A stretch of DNA of 64,000 nucleotides from an uncultured Opitutales bacterium (GCA_943789375.1 CALSTX010000016.1:1-64000); one strand, 5' to 3'. Positions 52,408 to 62,343 are shown, numbered from the stretch's first letter. The notes: generated by a model from the letters alone, not told the origin. Numbers and translations: made by a program.

Positions 52408-53232
52408 TTACTTTGAATTGGCAAATTGACTAGCTATGTAAGGAAACTGCCGATGGATCGCATCTTTGCAGAACTGCCAATTGTGTACGCCCTCATGTTC
52501 CTCATAGATGTGACTAATCCCATCTTCCAAGAGTTGCTTGTGCAAAGCCCGGTTAACCGGAAGAAAGAAGTCTCCTCGCCCACAGTCCAAAACGATCTTG
52601 ATCTGATTGTCCTTTAATTTCCTGGCCTGGTTGATCACGGTATGTTCCTCCCAGTTTTCCCAGTGCTTACTCATATCGCCCAGGCGTTTCTTGATCTCCC
52701 AGTTATTGGGAAAGGGTCGGATATCCACTCCGCCCATCAGACATACCGAGGTGCCGAAAGTTTCTGGGTGACGGATCGCCAGGTAAATCGCACCATGCCC
52801 GCCCATACTCATTCCTGAGATTGCCCGGGAACCACGGTTTGCCCGGGTACGGTAATTTTTGTCCATGTATTGCACGCACTCCTCGGCCACATGGGTCTCG
52901 TACTGATAGGTCGGATCGATGGGGCTGTCATAGTACCAACTGGTCGATCCTCCATCCGGGCATAGAATGATAAATTCGTACTTGTCCGCCAAATGGGCAC
53001 ACTGGGTGGACTGATTCCAGGATGAATGATTGCCTCCCGCTCCATGCAAAAGATAGAGCACGGGGAATTTATCGGATTCCCGTTGGGAATATGCATCGGG
53101 CAGGATAAGGGTGGCCGGAATATTCTGTTCCATTTTGGTACTGGGCACCTGAATGACCTCCACCTTCGCCGCATGAACAAATGATCCACCAAGCAGGAAA
53201 AAGACAGAAAAGAAAAGGGCTGATATTTTCAT
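52408..53232 (-). CDS. Exported alpha/beta-hydrolase esterase (EstA/tributyrin-esterase-like)
   Basis: A 274-residue protein from the ATG at 53232, which starts a signal peptide (KISALFFSVFFLLGGSFVHA). The nucleophile elbow is GMSMGGHG; the oxyanion region is LLHGAGGNHSSW. Asp and His of the triad are probably in VLDCGRGDFF and GVHNWQF. It removes acyl groups from small esters or carbohydrate esters; the family includes feruloyl- and acetylxylan-type esterases. Grouped with two sulfatases, it may strip acetyl groups from a sulfated glycan. The 48 bases upstream are out of use here. Confidence 0.88.
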   Translation of the reverse strand: MKISALFFSVFFLLGGSFVHAAKVEVIQVPSTKMEQNIPATLILPDAYSQRESDKFPVLYLLHGAGGNHSSWNQSTQCAHLADKYEFIILCPDGGSTSWYYDSPIDPTYQYETHVAEECVQYMDKNYRTRANRGSRAISGMSMGGHGAIYLAIRHPETFGTSVCLMGGVDIRPFPNNWEIKKRLGDMSKHWENWEEHTVINQARKLKDNQIKIVLDCGRGDFFLPVNRALHKQLLEDGISHIYEEHEGVHNWQFCKDAIHRQFPYIASQFANSK

Positions 53233-53338
53233 GTAATGATACATCGCAAAGGAACTTAGGTTATTCAAACCAAGAAACATATCTGAATATAATTCAAATC
53301 TTTAGGAATCCCTAATCCAAAGCTATGTACTTGGGTGC

Positions 53339-53461
53339 ATGAGTGAAGGGAAAAAAACGGTGGTAGTAATAGGCGGGGGAGCTGCTGGATATTTTGCCGC
53401 CATTACCGCAGCACAGACCAATCCATCACTTCGGGTTATCCTGCTCGAAGGCCTTGCCTAG
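53339..53461 (+). pseudogene. BaiN-like flavoprotein N-terminal fragment
   Basis: An ATG at 53339 starts MSEGKKTVVVIGGGAAGYFA, then AITAAQTNPSLRVILLEG, the N-terminal FAD-binding part of HI0933/BaiN-type flavoproteins. A TAG at 53459-53461 ends it. The following ~80 bases cannot be read as the rest of the gene, so the remainder is lost. Confidence 0.7.
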
Positions 53462-53541
53462 GAAAGTATCCGTGGTCCGATTAAGACACAATCCGGACAA
53501 GCACATTGCCAACTCAACTTGGGCTGGTATCTACAGCAATC

Positions 53542-54105
53542 CTACTTGCGAACCATTTTGATGATATCTTCACTCTCCGATACCACAACCTGCCCAAGAC
53601 TTGGGGAGTTGGGATTAAGATCAACAAGTTCTAGGATATAACGATATGTTTTATTAATTACCTTCTTTTGGTATTCCCGAGATTCGAATATTTGTTGCGT
53701 CAACACAAAGTCTGGAAGGTTAGATCCTGAACGCCCTCTTTGCGACTTTGCGAAGGTAATAAATTCGTTCATAGAAGCTCCTGAAGAAGTACCTGAAATT
53801 CGGGCTAAGCCGGATTGTGTAATAATGTTTCTTAAGCCGTTGATTCGTATAGAATCTGGAAACTCAACCGTGGTTTGAGAACTCATAGGACCAATGGCAA
53901 TAACTGGTAGCCTATTACCTATTTTTTGAGTCACAGGTGAACGCATGAGCCGAGGAAACATCTTACTGGAAAATTCATCTAAATCCCGAATTGTCAAATC
54001 CCGATATTCAGCAACTTGAGACGAATCAATTCGAGTAGTTTTACCGCTCTGGCAGCCGGAAAACAAGAAGACTGAAAGAGAAAGAATGGATAGTGCTTTG
54101 ATCAT
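53542..54105 (-). CDS. LpoB-like penicillin-binding-protein activator lipoprotein
   Basis: A 187-residue lipoprotein with lipobox LFSGC (C18). The body matches LpoB-like proteins: AEYRDLTIRDLDEFSSKMF, LPVIAIGPMSSQTTV, LARISGTSSGASMNEF and PDFVLTQQIFE. In E. coli LpoB is an outer-membrane lipoprotein that stimulates the peptidoglycan synthase PBP1B. It is 36 bp after the YcfL-like gene on the same strand, the same pairing as in enterobacteria. That supports the assignment more than length alone. Confidence 0.83.
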   Translation of the reverse strand: MIKALSILSLSVFLFSGCQSGKTTRIDSSQVAEYRDLTIRDLDEFSSKMFPRLMRSPVTQKIGNRLPVIAIGPMSSQTTVEFPDSIRINGLRNIITQSGLARISGTSSGASMNEFITFAKSQRGRSGSNLPDFVLTQQIFESREYQKKVINKTYRYILELVDLNPNSPSLGQVVVSESEDIIKMVRK

Positions 54106-54140
54106 AATAAATTAAATTTAACGATTTTACTTGGGGGATG

Positions 54141-54533
54141 CTACTTACTTTTTAATAAAATATGAAAGTCTACTGCACCACCACGAATATCAACACCCTC
54201 TAAGGTTTTAACTTCCTGACCATTGATAGTGGCAGTTTTCCATGTAGAGGTACTTGAATCAATGTTTCCATTACCATCTAGCCAGTCAAACTTGTACATA
54301 AAAACTTTGGGGCGAGTTGAGCGGTTCTGCACTTCGGCTTTGGCAAGCAATCTACCGTTTAATATCTCACTAAAGGTTCGAATTACATTAATAGATTTCA
54401 GTTTCTGCTGATTACCTGCAACTACTTTAATGTTTCCATCCCCATCTTCCGCAAGAGTAGTGACTGGGCTTTTGTTGTAAGTGGCACAGGAAGATATCAA
54501 AATCAAAGACAACAGTAAAAAAAAACGATTCAT
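54141..54533 (-). CDS. YcfL-like (DUF1425) lipoprotein
   Basis: A 130-residue lipoprotein with lipobox SLILISSC (C16). The DUF1425 pattern is visible in RLLAKAEVQNRSTRPKVFMY and FDWLDGNGNIDSS. Function is unknown, but YcfL genes lie next to lpoB in many Gram-negatives, as here. It is 12 bp after the COG3014-like gene, so the three are co-transcribed. Confidence 0.8.
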   Translation of the reverse strand: MNRFFLLLSLILISSCATYNKSPVTTLAEDGDGNIKVVAGNQQKLKSINVIRTFSEILNGRLLAKAEVQNRSTRPKVFMYKFDWLDGNGNIDSSTSTWKTATINGQEVKTLEGVDIRGGAVDFHILLKSK

Positions 54534-54544
54534 ACAAAATAAGA

Positions 54545-55987
54545 TTATTGGGATAAGGCGAAAAATCTTTCCTCTGTAATCCCATTGGAAGCAAGAGCAG
54601 AGTCAATTGAAAAATTTGCTATTTGCCTAATGGGGAAACCCTGTCGAATTGACTTGAGGTAAACAAAGTTGGTGTGACTGTTGGGGTTTACCTTGGCCTT
54701 TATACTTTGACCGCTTTGCGAGGTAACCGAAACAAGACCGTCTGCAGGAGTGGGGATTCTTTGCACAAGTACTTTTTTGGGAACTGAATACCAGCCCCTT
54801 TCGTCTGCCTGGGTAATAGATTCTGCAACCGCAACTTTTGCCACAGCCGCAAATAAGGCTACCGCGATACTATCATCCTGCTGATTTTTGGTAGCTGCTT
54901 CAATCGCTGCTTGTGAAGCAACTGCCAAGACGGTTTGAACCATAGCTTTTGCCATTTCTGCAGGAAAATCAGCTTCAAATTCAGAGGAAATAACCGCGTC
55001 CAAATCAACCAACTCTTCCATTCGAACTGGTTTGCCAGCATTACCTGACTTAATCTGAAAAGCACTATCATAGTCATCACGGTAATGTAATTGGGGAAAT
55101 GCAATTGGTGCATAAAGCACGCCACCAGGTGGGTTGCCGCCGTAAAACAAGGCAAGAGGTAAACGAATTTTTTTCTCTAATCTGTAAGGTGCACTACCTG
55201 TTTCCATGAAAACATATGTTGCAGAATCCCCTCGCCGCGGGGATTCCCTCATTAAAAAATTCTTTTTCCCAAGCACCGAAATTAAGTTACTTTTGTCTGC
55301 CCCAAAATCGAATTTAATATTTTTAGCCCCACGGACATTGTACATCCTATTTTGAAGAACTATTCGGAGGTAATCTCCAAAAGGATTATAAAATTCAGAG
55401 TATTTCTTGCTTAACTCAGTATCAACATAATCCTTCATCGAAATCTCTCCCGATTCCATCACTTGTTGATACTTTAAATTTTCTGTGTTACTTGCTTTGT
55501 CTTCAGCATCAATAATTTTCTTACGATTTAATTCGCGGGCTTCTTCTCTCTTGAATCGTAATTCATTGAAGGACGACTGTACTTTTGCAGAGTCATTTCT
55601 CTCCAATGCCCGAAGGGCACGATAGATTTCCAACATATTTCTGTCATGGAATTTTCCCACATATTCTCCGAGTCCTTTCTTTTGAGGATCAATTAACCCA
55701 CCCCCGAAATTTTCATCAACCAGTTCTTTTGCCACATTCATGTGCATTTCAGCCATTTGAGGTAATTGGTTTGCTCTTGCCACTGTAGACATTTCTAGAT
55801 TCCAAAGAAGCTCCTCATCGTGACCAGGTGTAATTGACTTCCCTGCTTTTTCCAAGTTGGCCAATGCACCCACGGCATCCCCTTGATCCCAGCTATTTCT
55901 AAAATCTGCAGTACTTTGCTGATAAGAAGCACAAGACGAAAGAAGGCATATAATACCCAAAACAGACAGGTGAAGAGTTATTTTCAT
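54545..55987 (-). CDS. COG3014-like lipoprotein
   Basis: A 480-residue lipoprotein with signal and lipobox (LGIICLLSSC, C19). The first part is helical with TPR-like stretches (GALANLEKAGKSITPGHDEE, IYRALRALERNDSAKVQSSF). Later it has a conserved-looking middle (LPLALFYGGNPPGG). The COG3014 type occurs with LpoB and YcfL, matching this neighbourhood. It is placed in the outer membrane by its lipid anchor, and its function is not known. Confidence 0.78.
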   Translation of the reverse strand: MKITLHLSVLGIICLLSSCASYQQSTADFRNSWDQGDAVGALANLEKAGKSITPGHDEELLWNLEMSTVARANQLPQMAEMHMNVAKELVDENFGGGLIDPQKKGLGEYVGKFHDRNMLEIYRALRALERNDSAKVQSSFNELRFKREEARELNRKKIIDAEDKASNTENLKYQQVMESGEISMKDYVDTELSKKYSEFYNPFGDYLRIVLQNRMYNVRGAKNIKFDFGADKSNLISVLGKKNFLMRESPRRGDSATYVFMETGSAPYRLEKKIRLPLALFYGGNPPGGVLYAPIAFPQLHYRDDYDSAFQIKSGNAGKPVRMEELVDLDAVISSEFEADFPAEMAKAMVQTVLAVASQAAIEAATKNQQDDSIAVALFAAVAKVAVAESITQADERGWYSVPKKVLVQRIPTPADGLVSVTSQSGQSIKAKVNPNSHTNFVYLKSIRQGFPIRQIANFSIDSALASNGITEERFFALSQ

Positions 55988-56000
55988 AGGGTTTGATAAT

Positions 56001-56891
56001 TTATTGTTTAGCTAATTTAGCGATGGGTAAATCCTCCGGAGATGCCACTTCAGTATTGATGCCGTTGTCTTCCAAAATTTCACAGGTCGATACATCTTCC
56101 TGAGTGTGGGTTACCTTAACACTCCCGATTTGAGTTATAGCTCCTCCCGCCAATTTCTTTTTCGTAATCGGATGAAATATTGGTTTGGAGATGAACACTT
56201 CATAATGTTGCCCCACTTTTACCCCGTTCTTGTAGCCTGCTAGAATAAAACATTGAGAGCCGTTCTTTCCATGAAGATAAATCACCTGTTCAATTTCTTT
56301 CATGAAGTGGGAAGACATTTCCGCAGCCGCATCTTTGGCAAATTGATCGATCTTTTTTCTGCTTTCAAAGTTTTCACTGTTGGTTGATCCAAATATATCT
56401 TCATCCCAGGATGCATTGAAAACAGGCACCTCAAAAGTCTTCTGTTCACTGGCATTCCCTCTTTCAATTAAAATCATGGTTATAGAAACATAGATATCAC
56501 GATTCAACCTGGTCGAATTATCTAACGGGTTGGTTGTACGAGTTACTTTTTCCAAAAATTCAACGACATTACAATTGAGCAAATACTTAGGTATTGATTC
56601 TTTCTTTTGTTCAGCTTTTTCAAATATCTCAGAATATTCTAATTCTAAATTTAGATTTGATTGAGAAACGATTTCATCAATATTAACCACTGCATATTTA
56701 CCTGTATTATTAAGATAGTGCATGAAATGAGTCGGCATCGCCTCCAGGAAAGCTGGCAGGGAGGGCGATTTATTTTTCTGCACACTTTCCGTCGCTTTGA
56801 TTTCTACCTAATATGATCGTTTCTTTTCTCCCCTAGCAATGAAAGAGACGAGGATAAGAAAAGATGGCAAATTGAAAATATGACTTTTCAT
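56001..56891 (-). pseudogene. CsgG-like exported protein with an in-frame TAG after the signal peptide
   Basis: An ATG at 56891 starts MKSHIFNLPSFLILVSFIA, a signal peptide, but TAG at 56808-56810 ends it after 27 residues. Past the stop the same frame continues for ~265 residues to 56001. Its content resembles the CsgG/LpoB-type fold: YAVVNIDEIVSQSNLN, LLNCNVVEFLEKV, FAKDAAAEMSSHFM, KVGQHYEVF. A GTG at 56783 could start the latter part, without signal peptide. A single substitution could explain the stop. It follows the decayed region and precedes the COG3014-like gene in the same transcript direction. Confidence 0.65.
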
Positions 56892-56905
56892 ATTAATATA
56901 AGCTT

Positions 56906-57442
56906 TTAATGGTTACGTTCTGCAGGCAACTCGTACTTGGAATTCTTTAGAAACTCGTACATGCCCTCTGCTTTCCTCACTTCAGCGTCGGTCAGCTTTC
57001 TCCCCTATTTTGATGCTTCTGGGTGAAAGGCTATCTGTGATTGCCATCTGCTTATATTCCTCGTCCGTCGGTGTAAGCTGCAAGGTTTCAGTTGTCAGCC
57101 CCTCATAAGCGTTGATCACTCTTTTCCTCCACCAGCAAATCCAGATCTGAATGACTTTTAACCTTCTGAGACCGGGCTTGGATCAAAATAGGTTCGGTCG
57201 GTGAAGCAATTGCCTACAAACACCCCATCTATCTCAATTTCTGCATCAGCTAGGCTTCCAGTTGGTAGGTTGTACCGGTTAAGGGTAAGGTTCTGATTTG
57301 TCGTCCTTGGATATCTCCGGCCATCTCAAGTTTTGTAACTTGGCCGATATAATAACCCCCACCCCTTATTTGATCTTGGAGATGGTCGCCCCTGTCTGCG
57401 TCTGACTCCTGTTTTGCTGAGCAGCCCTGACTGGCGGCTTGG
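56906..57442 (-). pseudogene. Decayed coding sequence downstream of the LpoB/CsgG-like gene
   Basis: Several short readings on the minus strand in different frames look like protein: LADAEIEIDGVFVGN (PEGA-like, near 57225), TEPILIQARSQKVKSHSDL and RKLTDAEVRKAEGMYEFLKN near the end (about 56910-57000). No single frame joins them and no start is evident. This looks like the remainder of the 57443-58075 gene or of a further gene, broken by several indels. Confidence 0.45.
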
Positions 57443-58075
57443 TCAAATGCAGCAACGAGGCAATATTTCCTTAAAATACTCAGTTTTATCGATATGCTCA
57501 ACAATCTCCCCCGCAATCTCGTCAATAAGTTCGTTAATGATACTCTGCTTGCCTGACTGGATTGAGATTTTACTTGTTACCGGAATACGCTTGGTAGCAG
57601 AAATATTTTTTCCCAAGATTGTCCCAGAATTTAAAGAACTGGCTAGCCTGAAGTTGGCATCTAAGCGGTGAGTATAAATTTTCCTGTCAAAATTGGGTAA
57701 GTCCTTTATTTCGGAGCTAAAGGAATTTAGTGTTAAAAGCAAAAAATAATCTGCACCCAATTGTTGCGATAAAGTTTGAATACTATTGTCACTAAGGGAT
57801 GCATAGGGGTTTGTACTTTTCCCATCGATCGAAAAATTCTTCAAAGATTTGCCTACAGTTTCGTGTGTAATGACAAGAAACCCATTTCCAGACAATGAAG
57901 CACTGAGATTTTCTCTTGCGTATATTGCTGAATTCGAATCTTGGGATTTTTTGATTTGATCATCCACGAAGAGTGCCACTGATTGCATGTCTGATGCAGA
58001 AGACTGAAGGGTGGCACAGGAAAGAACCAGGGTACAAAGGAATGTAAAGGGGTTTTTGGAATGTTTAATTAGCAT
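57443..58075 (-). CDS. Exported CsgG/LpoB-like protein, probably C-terminally truncated
   Basis: A 210-residue protein with a signal peptide (NPFTFLCTLVLSCATLQSSA). Its features (FVDDQIKKSQDSN, LSGNGFLVITHETVGKSL, LSQQLGADYFLLLTLNSF) are typical of CsgG/LpoB-like domains, in which a beta-alpha core binds a partner in the envelope. The last residues (KEILPRCCI) look scrambled, and sequence resembling a continuing PEGA-like end lies in other frames downstream. A frameshift near 57460 is likely. Function probably relates to the adjacent lipoprotein genes. Confidence 0.6.
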   Translation of the reverse strand: MLIKHSKNPFTFLCTLVLSCATLQSSASDMQSVALFVDDQIKKSQDSNSAIYARENLSASLSGNGFLVITHETVGKSLKNFSIDGKSTNPYASLSDNSIQTLSQQLGADYFLLLTLNSFSSEIKDLPNFDRKIYTHRLDANFRLASSLNSGTILGKNISATKRIPVTSKISIQSGKQSIINELIDEIAGEIVEHIDKTEYFKEILPRCCI

Positions 58076-58180
58076 GATTGGGATATAAAATTAAATTTAG
58101 AGTTATAAACATATGAAAAATTACTTATTAGAATTCAACTTCTTTTTCTAAAATATACATAGATAGATTCTGTACTTTAT

Positions 58181-59020
58181 CTAACGGGACATGATAAATA
58201 TATTATCGGTAGTATTTTCTTTACCTTTTTTGTTTGTACTCCCCCGCGAATGGTCAAGAAACTCTAACTTATGTATGGTGGATACATATTTTTTTTCTTT
58301 GTTATGGTTTTCCTGAATAAGTTCAGAGCTCAAACTCAAAGTTGGTGAAAAAAAATCTTTCGTTCTACTAGAGGTGTAAGAACGAGAAAACTTTTTATCT
58401 TCGACCAACTTAAGTAAAGAAACAACATATTCACTTGGAATAGCAAAATTTAGATTTTGTCCTCCTTGCACCATTCCCACTGAAACGCCAATCACTTTGC
58501 CCGAATTATCCAGTACAGGTCCCCCACTACTTCCGCTAGAAATCGGCGCTGTCATTTGTACGAGATAGTCCTCACCAAATTTCCGAATACTACTTACAAG
58601 TCCATTGGAAAATGTACCCTCCAACCCTTGTGGGTTCCCAACCACATAAACAGATTGACCAATTTTTAGGTTTTTTGAATCGCCGAGATCCAACTTAACA
58701 GGTGAGGTTTTATCGATCTGGAGTAGAGCAATATCGAAAGTTGGGTTAACTGCTACAACATTTTCAATTTTAGATACACTTGATCTCCCCAAAAACTTAA
58801 CAACTCCACCACTTGTATTTTCAACAACATGATAATTTGTCGCCACGACATTAGGAGATACGAAAAAACCACTCCCTGACTTTACAGCCTGCCCGGTTTC
58901 GTCAAATAAGACCAGCATCACCGATGCTGGAAAAGCCTTTTCTGCTATTTGCTCTGAAGTTAGTCCTAATAAGTTTATTCCACCAAGGGCAGTGAAACAT
59001 AAAAGATAATTGAAAATCAT
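58181..59020 (-). CDS. Trypsin-like HtrA/DegP-type serine protease, no PDZ domain
   Basis: A 279-residue protein with signal peptide (IFNYLLCFTALGGINLLG). The triad is H in VVATNYHVVEN, D in NPTFDIALLQID and S in APISSGSSGGPVLDN. A normal DegP has PDZ domains after the protease; here the ~85 residues after the core (VSLLKLVEDKKF onward) are charged, low-complexity and end without a PDZ domain. It acts in the envelope, probably on misfolded or surface proteins. It is the first gene of this minus-strand cluster. Confidence 0.88.
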   Translation of the reverse strand: MIFNYLLCFTALGGINLLGLTSEQIAEKAFPASVMLVLFDETGQAVKSGSGFFVSPNVVATNYHVVENTSGGVVKFLGRSSVSKIENVVAVNPTFDIALLQIDKTSPVKLDLGDSKNLKIGQSVYVVGNPQGLEGTFSNGLVSSIRKFGEDYLVQMTAPISSGSSGGPVLDNSGKVIGVSVGMVQGGQNLNFAIPSEYVVSLLKLVEDKKFSRSYTSSRTKDFFSPTLSLSSELIQENHNKEKKYVSTIHKLEFLDHSRGSTNKKGKENTTDNIFIMSR

Positions 59021-59477
59021 AAATAATAATCTTTAAAAGTTAATTTTTCGTAAAATCAACAACTAAATAAATTACAATTTTTGCTTTATTAGTTGTGAGA
59101 AAAAAGCGTAAACTTGGTCAAGAGTGAAACAGGGACTCGAAAAAGGCAGACTTTTAATTCCAAACAAAATTACCTTTTCCACATGCCTTCCATTTCAAAG
59201 ATTTATAAGCAAATCTTAATGAGTAATACCAAGAAATACATTTTCTAGAAATATAAAAGAATTTCAGCTTCCTTTACATTACCCTCAGAATTTGATTCTA
59301 CTTAAGTTTTCTAGAAAAAAGGTAGGGGGGAGCTTACCTGTAACTCATCCTTCATCATCCTTAAAATAATATAAAAAAGACAAGATAGTACCTTAGCACT
59401 ATTCAAAATAAGTTCTTTCAAGTTTCTTGATGCTTGCGATGGAAAATTATGGTGCTTTAGTGAAAATTCTATTTCAA
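59021..59477. other. 457-base gap, no gene seen
   Basis: A divergent promoter region between the serine protease and pepP. It is AT-rich. Short open frames on both strands have no start context or family resemblance, and no structured RNA is evident. Confidence 0.5.
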
Positions 59478-60764
59478 ATGCGACATTTACCGATTCATTC
59501 AAAGTTATTTTCTAGAAATCGAGTGAATCTATGTAAAAGACTACCTAATCAAGCGCTGGCTATCGTCCATGCAAATGACATCCTTCCCACCAACGCTGAC
59601 GGCACCCTTCCCCTTCACCCGAATTCTGACTTATTTTATCTTTCTGGCATTGAACAGGAAGAAAGTATTTTAGTCCTTTTTCCGAGCGCATCCGAACCGA
59701 GGCACCGAGAAATTTTATTCGTCAAACAACCCAATGAACACTTAACAGTTTGGGAAGGATATAAGCATTGCCAGGAAGATGCACAAAAAATTTCTGGCGT
59801 GGGAACCGTTTACTGGACAAAAGATTTTGACAAAATCTTCCAACTCCTTGCCACAGAAGCTGATATTTTCTATCTCAATAACAATGAACACAATCGAGCG
59901 AATAATGAAGTGGAAACCCGGGATGAGCGGTGTAATAAAAAAATTCGCGAGGATTATCCGGTTCACCAAATTAAACGCTTAGCTCCTCATCTGCACGCAT
60001 TGCGCTTTTGTAAAAGTGCAGAGGAGATCAAGTTGATCAAAGAAGCAATTGCTGTCACAGCCCGGGGATTCCACAAAGTGCTCCACATGGTAAAACCAGG
60101 CATCAAAGAATATGAGGTGGAAGCGGAATGGGCCAAAGAATTTATTAAACGCAGAAGTAAGTTTGCTTACACCCCAATTGTTGCATCCGGACACAATGCC
60201 TGTGTTTTGCACTATTTACAGAACGACCAAACCTGTAGAAAGGGACAACTTCTACTCATGGATGTCGGTGCCTGCTATGCAAACTACAATGCCGACCTTA
60301 CCCGTACCATTCCAGTAAGCGGTAAATTCTCACGACGGCAAAAGCAGGTATACAATTCAGTGTTACGGGTCTTACGTCAGTGTATAGATAATGCTACGAT
60401 TGGAAAAAGCCTCAAAGAATGGCAAAATGACTCGCATGACATGATGACCGAGGAAATGCTTAAACTAAAACTCATAACCAAAGCAGAAGTCAAAAAGCAG
60501 AGTCTGGATCAGCCGGCCTGTAGAAAATTCTACATGCATGGATTAGGGCATTCTCTTGGTCTTGATGTACATGATGTATCAAATGGCCAGTCCGTCTTTC
60601 GTGAAAACTCGGTCTTTACCGTGGAACCTGGAATTTATTTACCGGATGAAGGCTTTGGGGTTCGCCTCGAGGATAACATTCAAATTACAAAAAATGAACC
60701 AATTAATCTAATGTCTAAAATCCCCATCGAACCGGAAGAGATCGAACAGATAATGAATCGTTAA
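59478..60764 (+). CDS. pepP: Xaa-Pro aminopeptidase (M24B)
   Basis: A 428-residue protein: N-terminal aminopeptidase-P domain (LFYLSGIEQEESILVLFP) and a pita-bread M24 domain. The five metal ligands are visible: Asp in LLMDVGACYANYNADLTRT (two), His in YMHGLGHSLGLDVHD, Glu in TVEPGIYLP and Glu in VRLEDNIQIT. It removes an N-terminal residue before proline. The ATG at 59478 (MRHLPIHSKLFSRNR) begins the conserved part; the frame opens at 59427. The sulfatase gene follows 19 bp later, perhaps in the same transcript. Confidence 0.93.
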   Translation: MRHLPIHSKLFSRNRVNLCKRLPNQALAIVHANDILPTNADGTLPLHPNSDLFYLSGIEQEESILVLFPSASEPRHREILFVKQPNEHLTVWEGYKHCQEDAQKISGVGTVYWTKDFDKIFQLLATEADIFYLNNNEHNRANNEVETRDERCNKKIREDYPVHQIKRLAPHLHALRFCKSAEEIKLIKEAIAVTARGFHKVLHMVKPGIKEYEVEAEWAKEFIKRRSKFAYTPIVASGHNACVLHYLQNDQTCRKGQLLLMDVGACYANYNADLTRTIPVSGKFSRRQKQVYNSVLRVLRQCIDNATIGKSLKEWQNDSHDMMTEEMLKLKLITKAEVKKQSLDQPACRKFYMHGLGHSLGLDVHDVSNGQSVFRENSVFTVEPGIYLPDEGFGVRLEDNIQITKNEPINLMSKIPIEPEEIEQIMNR

Positions 60765-60783
60765 CCCATCCATTTTAAAAATC

Positions 60784-62325
60784 ATGAAAATATTCACCTA
60801 CTCACTCGCCCTATTTTCTCTGGCCCTTATGGCAGGAGCTAAAAAGCCAAATGTCATTGTAATCATGGCAGACGATCTTGGTTATGGAGACCTTGGCTGC
60901 TACGGGGCAAAACCCAAGAATCTGAAAACCCCGAATATTGATAAATTGGCCAAGGATGGACTCAAATTCACCAGTGGATACTGTTCCGCTTCGACCTGCA
61001 CGCCCACTCGTTATTCCTTTCTTACCGGAACCTATGCCTTTCGTGGAAAGAATACCGGGATTGCTCCACCCAGTTCTCCACTCATCATCCCGGAAGATAC
61101 CTACACCCTGCCCGACATGCTCAAGCAGGCGGGTTATAAAACAGCAGTTGTAGGCAAGTGGCACCTTGGGCTGGGAAGTCCTGGTGAAGGCCCTCAATGG
61201 AACGAGCAACTTAAACCAGGTCCTCGTGAAATTGGATTTGATTATAATTTCCTACTGCCCACAACCAATGACCGAGTGCCTCAGGTTTATGTGGAAAACG
61301 ATCGGGTCCTCAATCTTGACCCCAAAGATCCTCTCTGGGTAGGAATAAAAAAACCAAGCCCCAATCACCCCACCGGAGTAACCCATCGGGACACTTTGAA
61401 AATGGATTGGACTCATGGACACAACCACACCATTCACAATGGCATAAGCCGTATCGGGTATTATACCGGTGGCCATGCTGCGCGTTTCCGGGATGAAGAT
61501 CTGGCTGACAAATGGGTGGAAAAATCAAAGGAGTGGATAGGAAAAAATAAGAAAAACCCATTCTTTCTCTTCTTTGCGTCCCATGACTTACATGTGCCAA
61601 GAATTCCGCATGAGAGATTCCGAAATACCTCCGCGATGAGTTATCGTGGGGATGTGATCGTACAACTTGATTGGTGTGTGGGAGAAATCGTGAAATATTT
61701 GAAAAAAGAGGGACTGGAAAAAGATACCATGATCGTATTCTGTTCGGATAATGGACCTGTTGGTGATGACGGCTACGCAGATGAAGCTCTAGAAAAAATG
61801 GGGGATCATAAAGCAGCCGGCCCATACTCAGGGGGCAAATACAGTATTTATGAAGGAGGAACCCGTACCCCTTTTATCACTTACTGGCCGGGAACGATTA
61901 AACCGGGAGTTTCAGATAAAGTGGTCTGCACCATTGATTTCGCCGGAAGCTTGGCCAACCACCTCGGTGTCATATTACCCAAGGATGCCTGTCTCGACAG
62001 CCTCGATGTGATGGATTCCATGCTTGGTAAAAAGAAAGCAAAAGGACGACCCCACCTCATTCAACAGGATAATGGACGCGGTAATAACTATGGATACCGT
62101 GAAGGAAAGTGGAAACTTCAAAAGCACGACTCTCAAAAAACTCAGAACTTTCAAGTCAATAAATTGCTGAGCAGCCAGCGCGGACAAAAAGTTCCCCAGT
62201 TTGCCCTTTTCGATCTATCGAAGGACCCGGCTGAAAAAAATGACCTCTCTGCAGTGCATCCCAAAAGACTGGAAAAGATGAAAATAAAACTACAAAAACT
62301 CTTGGACGATGGACGCACTCGGTAG
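60784..62325 (+). CDS. Exported sulfatase (arylsulfatase A-like)
   Basis: A 513-residue intact sulfatase. It has signal peptide (FTYSLALFSLALMAGA), PNVIVIMADDLGYGDLGCYG and formylglycine site C72 in SASTCTPTRYSFLTGTY. FCSDNGPVGDDG completes the active-site pattern. It hydrolyses a sulfate ester once the cysteine is converted to formylglycine by a sulfatase-modifying enzyme, which is not in this window. Substrate likely is a sulfated polysaccharide, inferred from the abundance of sulfatases. An ApbE-like gene follows 18 bp later. Confidence 0.93.
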   Translation: MKIFTYSLALFSLALMAGAKKPNVIVIMADDLGYGDLGCYGAKPKNLKTPNIDKLAKDGLKFTSGYCSASTCTPTRYSFLTGTYAFRGKNTGIAPPSSPLIIPEDTYTLPDMLKQAGYKTAVVGKWHLGLGSPGEGPQWNEQLKPGPREIGFDYNFLLPTTNDRVPQVYVENDRVLNLDPKDPLWVGIKKPSPNHPTGVTHRDTLKMDWTHGHNHTIHNGISRIGYYTGGHAARFRDEDLADKWVEKSKEWIGKNKKNPFFLFFASHDLHVPRIPHERFRNTSAMSYRGDVIVQLDWCVGEIVKYLKKEGLEKDTMIVFCSDNGPVGDDGYADEALEKMGDHKAAGPYSGGKYSIYEGGTRTPFITYWPGTIKPGVSDKVVCTIDFAGSLANHLGVILPKDACLDSLDVMDSMLGKKKAKGRPHLIQQDNGRGNNYGYREGKWKLQKHDSQKTQNFQVNKLLSSQRGQKVPQFALFDLSKDPAEKNDLSAVHPKRLEKMKIKLQKLLDDGRTR

Positions 62326-62343
62326 ACACAAGATCATTACTCT

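Noticed and set aside
53462-53541. Continuation of the BaiN-like gene after its stop.
   Set aside because: No frame gives the expected glycine-rich second motif.
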